A DNA stretch of 38,259 nt, from positions 1 to 38,259 of the forward strand of contig NZ_JAHSQD010000001.1 in the NCBI RefSeq assembly GCF_020103755.1. The letters run 5' to 3'. Below the pieces are notes generated by a model. It made no database searches. It had not been told where the DNA came from and was given only the letters and a program-made list of their open reading frames with translations. Both the position numbers and the translations under genes were made by a program. This DNA is from Streptomyces sp. LS1784 (GTDB lineage Bacteria > Actinomycetota > Actinomycetes > Streptomycetales > Streptomycetaceae). Shown piece by piece: positions 8,856 through 16,572 of the stretch. Position 1 is the first letter of the stretch. Each line of letters opens with the position of its first letter.

Positions 8856-9683
8856 ATGCCGACCACGCTACGGATGCGCGCGGGTGTGCTCGTTGTCCTC
8901 CTTGCCACGCAGGCCGCCCTGGCCGGCTGCGACACACCGCCCCCAACCCCGATCCTGCGCACACCCGCTGACAGGCCGACGGCACAGGCTCACACGCCCG
9001 CCCAGCATCCTCCGGCCACGGTCTCGGCTTCCGCTGCCCCAGCTCCGAAGCCCGACGCGGCAGCCGCGAAGTCCATCGTCATCATCGGGGCCTCCGTCTC
9101 CGACGGCTACAAGGCCTCACCCGGCGCATCCTGGCCCAGCGAACTCGCCCACCGCCTGCAGCAGGCCGGCCGGCCGGACCAGGTGGTCAACGCCAGCATC
9201 AGCGCCACCAGGCTGCTCACCGACAACGGCCCCACCATGCCCAGTTCCCTGACCCGCGAGGACAGGGACGCCCTCGACGTTCCCGGAGCGGGCACCATCG
9301 TGCTCACGGACGTCATCAACGACATCCAACAGACCCCCCACCAGTACGATCCGGCCGCGATCATCGCCGGACTGCGATCCTTCGTCGCCAAGGCCCACGC
9401 CAGGGACGTCAAGGTCGTCGGCACGACCATCCCGCCCTACGGCGGCTTCGGACGCTACGAGACCGCCGGCGAACACTGCCGGCAAACCGTCAATGACGCG
9501 ATCCGCCAGGGCCAGCTCTTCGACGGTGTGATCGACTTCGACGCCGCACTCAGAGACCCGGCCGATCCCACCCGCATCCGGCCCGACTACGACTCCGGCG
9601 ACCACCTCCACCCCAACGACACCGGACACCACGCCATGGCCCAGACGATCGACCCCGACCTGTTCACTCCGATGACCCGCTGA
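8856..9683 (+). CDS. SGNH-hydrolase-type lipoprotein
   Basis: A 275-residue lipoprotein: signal peptide with lipobox LAGC (Cys about residue 25), a Pro/Ala/Thr-rich tether to about residue 70, then an SGNH/GDSL domain. Block I reads IGASVSDG (catalytic Ser in GASVSDG; the usual Asp of GDS is Ala), block III is close to DVINDI, and block V reads SGDHLHPND with the catalytic Asp-His pair. The fold hydrolyses or transfers acyl esters. Being one base downstream of an AT3 acyltransferase, it most likely acts outside the membrane as the acyl-handling partner. It lacks the classic GDSL spelling but keeps all the key residues I can find. Confidence 0.88.
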   Translation: MPTTLRMRAGVLVVLLATQAALAGCDTPPPTPILRTPADRPTAQAHTPAQHPPATVSASAAPAPKPDAAAAKSIVIIGASVSDGYKASPGASWPSELAHRLQQAGRPDQVVNASISATRLLTDNGPTMPSSLTREDRDALDVPGAGTIVLTDVINDIQQTPHQYDPAAIIAGLRSFVAKAHARDVKVVGTTIPPYGGFGRYETAGEHCRQTVNDAIRQGQLFDGVIDFDAALRDPADPTRIRPDYDSGDHLHPNDTGHHAMAQTIDPDLFTPMTR

Positions 9684-9712
9684 CCCTGACCGGCCCTGTC
9701 GTCGTCCGCGAC

Positions 9713-9862
9713 ATGCCCGCCGACCCCGAGAACTCGATCACCTCGATCGCCGAGATCCTCGGCGTCAGCCCCGGCACCGTCGACAGCCGCATCCCCGACC
9801 TGCAGGAACTCCGCGCCTCCGGCCGCGTTCCGAGGCAACTCACCACCTCGCGCGAATTGTGA
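9713..9862 (+). pseudogene. C-terminal HTH remnant of a serine recombinase
   Basis: The 49-residue frame MPADPENSITSIAEILG, then VSPGTVDSRIPDLQELR, matches the tail of streptomycete resolvase/invertase proteins, where 'D.SIA.IA.LLGVSR.TIY' forms the HTH_7 DNA-binding segment. The catalytic resolvase domain is absent. No ribosome site precedes it. I regard it as the leftover end of a mobile-element recombinase, inserted next to the SGNH gene. Confidence 0.4.
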
Positions 9863-9864
9863 CT

Positions 9865-12537
9865 TTACGGCGGCTTCATGCTCCGAATGTCGGGTCCGAT
9901 GAAGAACTTCGCGATCACGATCAGTGCGCCCAACTGGGCCAGTACATAGGCGATCTGTGCGGAGAAACCGCGAAGCTGGTAGATCCAGAGCAGCAGTCCG
10001 AAGCGGCTGGGCCACAGACGCCGCTCGGCATGGAAGGTGTCCGCGTCCATGGCGAGGCCGGTGAGGGTCAGTACCAGAAGCATTTGGCAGGTGGCGATGG
10101 CCACGTTGCCGAGCGGCTGGTCGGTGATGAGGTCGCCCAGGGTCCCCATGACGATCAGCAGGGTGTAGACGGCGACCAGGCTCAGGGCGCGTGCCGGACC
10201 GCGGCGTCCGGGCAGCAGGCGCCAGAGCCCGCCCAGGACCAGGCCCGCGCCTGCCGAGGCGAGCTCCAAGGTCAAGAACAGCCTGACCATGTTGGGTGCC
10301 CCGAAGGAGTCCTGCGCGGTGTACATCCACTGGGTCTGCTCCGCCTGGTAGGAGAACCAGAGGATGACGAGAGTGCCCGGAAGGCCGAAGGCGGCCGCCA
10401 ACAGGGCTGCCCGGCGGGCGTTCTCCCACCACCTGGCGTGTGGGCCCCAGCTCAGGGCGACGTCCATGATCGTGTACTGGCCGGGTAGCCAGGCCCGTGC
10501 CGTGTCGGCGGTTCCGGTCGGCGATCGCCAGCGGTGCAGCCCGCTCAGCTCCCGTTCCATCGCGTGCCGTTCCTTCTCCGCCGCATGTCGGCCGGCGGCT
10601 CCCTCGCTCTTCCCCATGTCCCGGAGCTCGTCGGTCAGCTCCCGGTAGCGGCGGGCACGCACGATGAGGCCGGAGCGGCTCGCCTCCGTGATCGCTTCGC
10701 TCAGCCTCGGAGTGTTCCCGCTTCCCTCAAGGTGATGGGCCAGGACCGCCCAACGGCTCCCGACCGCCAGCAGGGCGTAGAGCCCGGCGATGTCCAGGAC
10801 GAGCCAGAGGACAGCCACGGCCTGGCTGCCGGCGAACGAGCCCTGGCGGTAGGCGACCACGACGGCGAAGAACACGGCGAGCAGGAGGCGGTCCAGCCTG
10901 GTGGGATACGCGCGCGGCACGGGGAACGCCAGGTCCCTGGCCCGGAGCAGGGCCACGACGGCGATGCCGGTCAGCACCCAGGTCCAGGAGGCGCACCACG
11001 AGGGGATCTGGGTCGCGTAGGACACCAGACGCTCGTTCAGGAAGGACCGGTGCAGCCAACCGTACTCCGGCATCGCGCGGTTGCTCAGCCAGCTGGCCCG
11101 CTCCCACCCGCGGGCCTGGGTCCACCACTGCCATCCGAGCAGAAGGAGGGTGGCCACGGCAAGTCCCGGTCCGACGCGGCGCAGCCGCCAGGGTGACGTC
11201 GGTGGCCGGATCAGCCCGCCCTCACACGCGAGCCGCCACATCCACAGCGCCAGGCCGGTCAGCCACAGCCACAGGAGCGCCGCGGTCGTGGCCACCAGTG
11301 GGGCGAAGCCGTGGACGGGCCCGGTCCCGGAGAAGGAGAGGCTCTCGGGGAGACTGAACAGGGACGGCCAGGCGGCTACCAGGCCGCCGGCCGCCGCCAC
11401 CAGCGAGGCGGCCAGCAGCACCGACCTCTTCGGACGGGCGGTGGCCGTCAACGCCCAGCCGACCAGAATCCCGGTCAGGATCATCCAGCGTTGGTCGAGG
11501 AGCGCGTACTGCGGTAGCAGGAACGTCAGGATGATGACGGCGCTGGCCACACCCCACTGCAGCAGGACCGTGCTGCTGCGGATCTCGAGCGCGGTGGCCT
11601 CGTCGTGGGCCGGCCGGCGGCGGGCTCGTAGAGCGGCCACCGCGACGATGGCGGAAATGACCACCCACCAGGTGGCCTGCCCGATCTTGTTGCTGACGAG
11701 CAACGGCGCATCGTTGCTGCTCACCGCCGCCCATGCGCGTTGCCATGGGGGAGCCACCTGAACCATCATCAAGGAGCTCGACGCCTGGGGCGGGTCGGGG
11801 TCGCTCCACACCATGCTCCCGTTGCCGGCGGTCGAGGGTTCGGGCGTCATGCTGGATGCCTCCAGGCCGCCAAGATCGACCTTGACCGAGTTCCAGCGGG
11901 CCCCCGCCAGAGCCGTCGGCGGAACGAGGGACAGCTTCCACTGGCCGGGCTGCACATCGATTTCCCACGGCCCGACGAGGAACGTGCCGCCGTGGTCGAA
12001 CCAGAAGATCGTCGGGTACTCGACCTTGACCAAGCCGGGCTCGGTGCTCACCGCCGGGTTGGACGAGCGCCACTCGTATTGGCGCAGGTATTGTTCCGGG
12101 GGCCGCCCCGACTCCTGCTCGTCGCGCAGGAGACAGTGCATCGCGTCGCGGTAGGCAACAGAACTCTTCTGCAGCAGCAGGCCCTCGGCGTACTCCCAGG
12201 ACCTGGGTACGCGGACGGTCATGACTCCCCGGCCCTCGGCCGTGTTGTGGGTGTGGTTGGCGATTGTGAGTTCGACGTCCACCTGGGCGGCAGTCAACTG
12301 CTCCGTATGGCAGCTGCCCGCGGGCGGGGAATCCGCTCGGGCGGACTGTCCACCCCAGAAAATCAGGAGAACCAGCAACGGCACGGCGCACAGTCCCCAC
12401 CGGTACACCGCGGTGCTGCGGACTCTCGGGCTGCAACCGTGCGACGGCGGCGAGGTGTTCGTGTCCGCCTCGCCGCCGTCCTCGTTCTTCAACGCGGTGT
12501 GCTCCTGCTTCCCGGGCACCCGCTGATCGGACTGCAC
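9865..12537 (-). CDS. Large multi-TM membrane protein (DUF6185-like)
   Basis: An 890-residue protein. A signal-anchor (CAVPLLVLLIFWGG, about 49-62) is followed by an extracellular domain of some 200 residues with two or three Cys, which includes YEWRSSNPAV. About twelve or more membrane helices follow, interrupted near residues 640-700 by a charged, coiled-coil-like cytoplasmic loop (RELTDELRDMG and KERHAMERELSGLHRW). I recall this architecture as DUF6185 of Streptomyces, from memory only. The start GTG at 12537 has AGGTGA upstream and lies inside the end of the preceding small gene (49-base overlap), so the two are translated together. Function is unknown; a sensor or transporter role would be a guess. 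Confidence 0.8.
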   Translation of the reverse strand: MQSDQRVPGKQEHTALKNEDGGEADTNTSPPSHGCSPRVRSTAVYRWGLCAVPLLVLLIFWGGQSARADSPPAGSCHTEQLTAAQVDVELTIANHTHNTAEGRGVMTVRVPRSWEYAEGLLLQKSSVAYRDAMHCLLRDEQESGRPPEQYLRQYEWRSSNPAVSTEPGLVKVEYPTIFWFDHGGTFLVGPWEIDVQPGQWKLSLVPPTALAGARWNSVKVDLGGLEASSMTPEPSTAGNGSMVWSDPDPPQASSSLMMVQVAPPWQRAWAAVSSNDAPLLVSNKIGQATWWVVISAIVAVAALRARRRPAHDEATALEIRSSTVLLQWGVASAVIILTFLLPQYALLDQRWMILTGILVGWALTATARPKRSVLLAASLVAAAGGLVAAWPSLFSLPESLSFSGTGPVHGFAPLVATTAALLWLWLTGLALWMWRLACEGGLIRPPTSPWRLRRVGPGLAVATLLLLGWQWWTQARGWERASWLSNRAMPEYGWLHRSFLNERLVSYATQIPSWCASWTWVLTGIAVVALLRARDLAFPVPRAYPTRLDRLLLAVFFAVVVAYRQGSFAGSQAVAVLWLVLDIAGLYALLAVGSRWAVLAHHLEGSGNTPRLSEAITEASRSGLIVRARRYRELTDELRDMGKSEGAAGRHAAEKERHAMERELSGLHRWRSPTGTADTARAWLPGQYTIMDVALSWGPHARWWENARRAALLAAAFGLPGTLVILWFSYQAEQTQWMYTAQDSFGAPNMVRLFLTLELASAGAGLVLGGLWRLLPGRRGPARALSLVAVYTLLIVMGTLGDLITDQPLGNVAIATCQMLLVLTLTGLAMDADTFHAERRLWPSRFGLLLWIYQLRGFSAQIAYVLAQLGALIVIAKFFIGPDIRSMKPP

Positions 12538-12875
12538 TGCAGGATCACCTGGTAGGCGTGGCTCTCGACCTCACCGCTGCCGTGTCCGCTCTTCACGAAC
12601 CGCCACTGCGAGGGCTTGGTGTGACCGGTCGCGTCCGCCTTGTCGACCCGGATCTGGAGCGTGCGTGCCGCGAGGTCATGGGTCTCGACCAGGACCTCGT
12701 CGCACGCGACGGGAAAGTGCTCGTGCAGCAGACACAGGCCAAAACGGTCGAGATTTCCGTGCTTTTCCAGCACATCCACCAGATCGCGCACGAACTGGCC
12801 GTCCTGCGGACCCAGCCCCTTGGCTTCCTCGAACTTCGGAAGTGGCTGCCCGGGAGTGGCCGTCGGATTTCCCAT
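12489..12875 (-). CDS. Small soluble protein coupled to the multi-TM protein
   Basis: A 128-residue cytoplasmic protein with a very good ribosome site (GAGGAG ten bases before ATG). The core stretch DRFGLCLLHEHFP, DEVLVETHD and PSQWRF resembles a small streptomycete family I cannot name. The last 15 residues (PISGCPGSRSTPR region) overlap the start of the 890-residue membrane protein in another frame and look unlike the rest, so the end may be an extension or recent change. Operon with the downstream gene is certain from the overlap. Confidence 0.75.
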   Translation of the reverse strand: MGNPTATPGQPLPKFEEAKGLGPQDGQFVRDLVDVLEKHGNLDRFGLCLLHEHFPVACDEVLVETHDLAARTLQIRVDKADATGHTKPSQWRFVKSGHGSGEVESHAYQVILQCSPISGCPGSRSTPR

Positions 12876-12965
12876 GAAGTGCTCCTCAATGTCATCTGAG
12901 TGGCTTTCGGAAGCCTAGGTGGGGCGACAAACGGCTACAAGCCGACACCCCGGAGGACGGCCGGC

Positions 12966-13040
12966 AACCCGGCGGACGCGATCGAGGAGTGCTTCCGGAC
13001 GGCGAAAGGCCGGGGGCGTGACCGTGCCTGCCTGAGACGT
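12966..13040 (+). pseudogene. Possible transposase C-terminal scrap (IS701/IS4-like)
   Basis: The frame here reads DAIEECFRTAKGRG, close to the 'W.IEE.FQ.AK...GLD' segment that contains the third catalytic Glu of IS701/IS4-type transposases. The match ends after about 15 residues. The rest of 12876-13252, 377 bases, shows no convincing gene; GCAGGAG at its right end serves the monooxygenase. Confidence 0.25.
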
Positions 13041-13252
13041 TCGGGTGCAGTCGACGCGCGGACATGGCGGTCGGCCGTGGGATCAGGAAGATTGATCGCG
13101 GCGGTTCGGGTCCTCGTCGAGGCGGTCATCGAGTCGAAAACGGCATCGGCCGGCCATGGGAACCGGCCGAAATCCCGAGCCGGCAGGGCTGAAGGTCACG
13201 TCACGAAGCGCCCCCATCAGACCCGGCCCGAGGTGAGCAGGAGAAGCTCGAC

Positions 13253-14830
13253 ATGCCCGTAGCAGACACCGAGGTAGCAGTACTGATCGTCGGTGGCGGG
13301 CCAGTCGGGCTCACCGCCCGAGCGCTACTGGAACGCTGGGGCGTGCGGGTACTACTGGTCGAGAAACACCGCGAACTGTCGCCCTTTCCACGGTCCCGGC
13401 TGGTCAACGTGCGCTCGATGGAGATCTATCGCCAACTCGGGCTCTCAGCCGAGATCACGGCCAACGCGTTCGCACCGGAGTACGGCCGCATCCGCTTCCG
13501 CGACACCCTGTGCGACCGTGACTTCGCCACAGCGGCGATGGTCGGGGTCGACGCGCCGGTACCCGAGAGCCCCGTGACCGGCGTGGTCACCTCACAGGAT
13601 CGGCTGGAACCCACCCTGCTCGCCGCAGCAGACGCACAAGTGCGCTTCGGGACCGAGCTCACCTCCCTGGCCGAGGAAACCGACAGCGTCGTGGCCCTGC
13701 TCGTCGACCACCGACGCGGTGACGAGACCCGCGTCCGGGCCCGCCATGTCATCGCCGCCGACGGCGCGACCTCCACCGTCCGGCAACTACTGGGAATCGA
13801 CACCACTGGCCCCGGAGCGATGGGGGGCTTCACCACCGTCGTGTTCGACGCCGACCTCGACCGCTGGTGCGCCCACCAGCCCGCCGGCCTCTACTTCACC
13901 GCGCACGGCCTGTTCGGCCCGCTCTACCCCGAACGAGGCTGGGCCTGGTTCGTTCCCACGCCCGAAAACGCTGCACGCGCCGACTGGTCCGACCTCCTCA
14001 CGCGCGCCATCAGCCCCGGCGCCGGGGTCCGAGCCGACGTCCTGCGGGTTCAGCACTGGGTGATGAACGCGTTCGTCGCCGAGCGCTTCCGCCACGGCCG
14101 GATCCTGCTGACCGGCGATGCCGCGCACGCGGTCCCCATCGTCGGCGGCCTGGGCATGAACGCCGGCATCGCCGATGTGCACAACCTGTGCTGGAAGCTG
14201 GCGGGCGTTCTCCACGGGTGGGCCGAACCGAGTCTGCTGGCAAGCTACGAGACGGAGCGACAACCCGTCGCCCACCGGACTCTCCGTCAAGCGGTGGAGA
14301 ACACCCGGCTCCTGCTCCACGTGCAGAACCGGCGTCGCGAGCAGCGCCGAACCGCCGAAGCGGCGCCGGTCCACGTCGAACTTCCCTGGTCGGAACGGTA
14401 CTTCGCCCAACTCGGTCTCGTGCTCGGCGTCACCTACCACTCCGACGCCGTCCTCGCCGACAACAGCACCCCACCCGAACCATCCGACACAGGCACGGAC
14501 TACATCCCCACCGCAGAGCCGGGCTGTCGCATGCCTCACCTCTGGCTCACACCCGACCGCTCCACGCTCGACGCTCTCGGCGAATGGTTCACCCTGCTCA
14601 CCCCGGACCCCACTCACTGGGAGCGGCAGACCACCGCACCATGGCCACTGCGCATCGAGGCCCTTCCCGACGAGCACACCGACCTCTGCGGCCTCCGCTC
14701 ACACGGCGCACTACTCATCCGACCCGACGGCCACATCGGCGCCCGCTGGCGCGACCGCCCGCCGAGCGACACCGCCCTCCACCACGCCCTCACCACGATC
14801 ACCCGCTCGACACCCCGCGGGGGGCAGTGA
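13253..14830 (+). CDS. FAD-dependent aromatic monooxygenase (PheA/TfdB/PgaE type)
   Basis: A 525-residue class A flavoprotein hydroxylase. Near the N-terminus VLIVGGGPVGLTA binds the ADP part of FAD. Around residue 170 AADGATSTVR is the DG motif contacting FAD and NADPH. GRILLTGDAAHAVPI and GGLGMNAGIADV, about 281-305, form the GD motif and flavin pocket. A C-terminal thioredoxin-like domain ends with LLIRPDGHIGARW. Such enzymes hydroxylate phenols or polyketide-derived aromatic rings with NAD(P)H and oxygen; the substrate here is not shown and no polyketide genes are adjacent. GCAGGAG precedes the ATG. It stands alone with a terminator-like hairpin behind it. Confidence 0.92.
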   Translation: MPVADTEVAVLIVGGGPVGLTARALLERWGVRVLLVEKHRELSPFPRSRLVNVRSMEIYRQLGLSAEITANAFAPEYGRIRFRDTLCDRDFATAAMVGVDAPVPESPVTGVVTSQDRLEPTLLAAADAQVRFGTELTSLAEETDSVVALLVDHRRGDETRVRARHVIAADGATSTVRQLLGIDTTGPGAMGGFTTVVFDADLDRWCAHQPAGLYFTAHGLFGPLYPERGWAWFVPTPENAARADWSDLLTRAISPGAGVRADVLRVQHWVMNAFVAERFRHGRILLTGDAAHAVPIVGGLGMNAGIADVHNLCWKLAGVLHGWAEPSLLASYETERQPVAHRTLRQAVENTRLLLHVQNRRREQRRTAEAAPVHVELPWSERYFAQLGLVLGVTYHSDAVLADNSTPPEPSDTGTDYIPTAEPGCRMPHLWLTPDRSTLDALGEWFTLLTPDPTHWERQTTAPWPLRIEALPDEHTDLCGLRSHGALLIRPDGHIGARWRDRPPSDTALHHALTTITRSTPRGGQ

Positions 14831-14872
14831 GCGGCCCGGACGCCCCTGACCTGCTTGAGGCGTCCCACTGCC
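14823..14872 (+). terminator. Long hairpin at the monooxygenase stop
   Basis: GGCAGTG (14823-14829) pairs with CACTGCC (14866-14872) and GGACGCC (14838-14844) pairs with GGCGTCC (14859-14865), leaving an eight-base bulge on the 5' side. The outer stem overlaps the stop codon. Confidence 0.5.
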
Positions 14873-15022
14873 CGCCGCCGGGGTGAAACGACGAGACTCC
14901 GCTGTGGAACTCGTTTCGCTCCACGGAACGTACTGTCCGCTCACATACAGTAACCCACCGGGTTGCACCCCTTCCGGCATCCCCCGGCGGGCGTCACGCG
15001 GTCGTCTGTCTGCCGAGACGAC

Positions 15023-15055
15023 CGATCCCGGACCGATCCCGGACCGATCCCGGAC
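15023..15055. repeat. Three tandem copies of an 11-bp unit
   Basis: CGATCCCGGAC is repeated three times without change, 40 bases before the start of the cupredoxin gene, in its presumed leader or promoter region. It could be a set of regulator half-sites or simple slippage. Confidence 0.8.
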
Positions 15056-15094
15056 CACACCCGCCCGTGCGGCTGGGGACGCGCAGAAGGAACG

Positions 15095-15622
15095 ATGGCC
15101 ATGAATGCGAGCTCCTCTCCGCCGGCCCGGCGGTCGCGTACGGTGTGTCTGGCCGCTGTCGCCGTTGCCGGAGCACTCGGACTGCTCAGCGCGTGCGGCG
15201 GATCGTCACAGCCCGGACCCACCAGCGCGCTGACTCCCGGACCCGGGCAGGGCCTGGCGGGATTTCCCGGTGCCTCCGGAACGGGCGGTACGGTCTCTGT
15301 CAGCGCACCACCAGGCACCTCCCCGACCTCACCTGCCGGCGGCCAGCCCTCCGCTCCAGCGGCCGCCAACGCGGTGACGATCAAGAACTTTGCGTTCTCC
15401 CCGCCCACACTGACGGTCAAGGCGGGCACGACGGTGACCTGGACCAACACCGACCCCGACGCTCACACCGTCACCAGCAAGCAAGGATCGGGCGGGCCAC
15501 TGCAGTCGGCCGCCCTGGCCACCAACGACACGTACAGCTACACGTTCACCCAACCCGGCACCTACCCCTACTACTGCACCATCCACCCGTTCATGACCGC
15601 CACCGTGGAGGTGACCCCATGA
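15095..15622 (+). CDS. Cupredoxin (type I copper) lipoprotein
   Basis: A 175-residue exported electron carrier. The start is the ATG at 15095 behind AGAAGGA; an upstream in-frame ATG at 14963 would run through the tandem repeats and spoil the signal peptide. Lipobox LSAC puts the lipidated Cys at residue 34. A low-complexity Gly/Pro/Ser tether runs to about residue 92, then a plastocyanin/azurin-like domain with copper ligands His124 (DAHTVT), Cys161, His164 and Met167 (YYCTIHPFM). All four ligands are present, so it should bind copper and carry single electrons outside the membrane. Its stop overlaps the next gene's ATG by four bases (ATGA). Confidence 0.92.
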   Translation: MAMNASSSPPARRSRTVCLAAVAVAGALGLLSACGGSSQPGPTSALTPGPGQGLAGFPGASGTGGTVSVSAPPGTSPTSPAGGQPSAPAAANAVTIKNFAFSPPTLTVKAGTTVTWTNTDPDAHTVTSKQGSGGPLQSAALATNDTYSYTFTQPGTYPYYCTIHPFMTATVEVTP

Positions 15623-16572
15623 CCGAGGACACACACGACTCCGACGGCGGTGGCGGGCACGGCATGACCCGCCGGCAGCTCATGCGGCACGCCGCCTGGT
15701 TCGGTGGTGCCGTGGTCCTGACAGTCACCGCAGGAGAGGTGATCAGCCACATCCCCGGATCGACGAACACGGCCCCGGCCAGCAGCGCGGACCTGCATTT
15801 CGTACAGATCTCCGACAGCCACATCGGCTTCCAGGGCCCGGCCAACATGGACGTCACCGGGACGTTCGCCGCAGCGATCGACCAGGTCAACTCCCTCGGG
15901 TTCCGACCCGACTTCGTCATGCACAGCGGCGACCTCACGCACCTCTCCACCCCCGCCCAGTTCGACCAGGTCAAGCAGATGCTGTCGCAACTGGACACCG
16001 ACCGGGTCTTCACCGTGCCGGGCGAGCACGACTCGATCGGAGACAACGGACCACGCGCCTACCAGCAGACCTTCGGCCACAACACCATCGGCGACGGCTG
16101 GTACAGCTTCGACACCCACGGGGTGCACTTCATCGCGCTGGTCAACACGCTGCACCTGGAACAACTCGGCCACCTGGGCGACGACCAGATCGACTTCGTG
16201 CGCAAGGACATCGCCGGCCTGTCGTCCGACACCCCCATCGTCATCTTCAGTCACATCCCGTTGTTCGCGATGTATCCGACGTGGGGCTGGGGCACCGACG
16301 ACGCGGTACAGCTGCTGTCGATGTTCCGCCGCTTCTCCTCGGTCACATGCCTCAACGGCCACGTCCACCAACTGTTCAGCAAGACCGAGGGCAACATCAC
16401 CTTCCACTCGGCCCGCCCCACCTGCTACCCGTTCCCCCAACCCGGCCAGGGCCCCGCCCCACTTCCCCAGGTGCTGCCCGCCGGACGCCTCAAGGACGCG
16501 CTCGGCATCCGCACCGTCAACTACTGGCAGGGCAAGCACGAACTGGCCGTCAAGGACGAAACGCTCGCATGA
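15619..16572 (+). CDS. Tat-exported metallophosphoesterase
   Basis: A 317-residue calcineurin-type phosphoesterase. A twin-arginine signal, TRRQLMRHAAWFGGAVVLTV (residues 17-36), implies folding with metal inside the cell before export. Metal-site motifs in order: DSH (66-68), HSGD (102-105), GEHD (135-138), SHIP (211-214) and GHVH (247-250). The third motif is normally GNHD; the Asn, which normally bridges metal and phosphate, is Glu here. I have an impression that other bacterial members share GEHD, unverified. It overlaps both neighbours by four bases, so the three genes act together. Substrate is unknown; coupling to a cupredoxin suggests a redox or metal-linked envelope task. Confidence 0.9.
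   Translation: MTEDTHDSDGGGGHGMTRRQLMRHAAWFGGAVVLTVTAGEVISHIPGSTNTAPASSADLHFVQISDSHIGFQGPANMDVTGTFAAAIDQVNSLGFRPDFVMHSGDLTHLSTPAQFDQVKQMLSQLDTDRVFTVPGEHDSIGDNGPRAYQQTFGHNTIGDGWYSFDTHGVHFIALVNTLHLEQLGHLGDDQIDFVRKDIAGLSSDTPIVIFSHIPLFAMYPTWGWGTDDAVQLLSMFRRFSSVTCLNGHVHQLFSKTEGNITFHSARPTCYPFPQPGQGPAPLPQVLPAGRLKDALGIRTVNYWQGKHELAVKDETLA
16429..16500 (+). repeat. Source segment of the captured linker (within the phosphoesterase gene)
   Basis: These 72 bases align without gaps to 17014-17085 with 59 matches (82%). They encode the phosphoesterase C-terminal region here and the interdomain linker, in another frame, in the second copy. Confidence 0.8.

Noticed and set aside
15067-15618. Long in-frame extension in front of the phosphoesterase
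   Set aside because: The extension overlaps the cupredoxin gene in another frame, is Arg-rich and lacks a ribosome site; the Tat signal fits the ATG at 15619.
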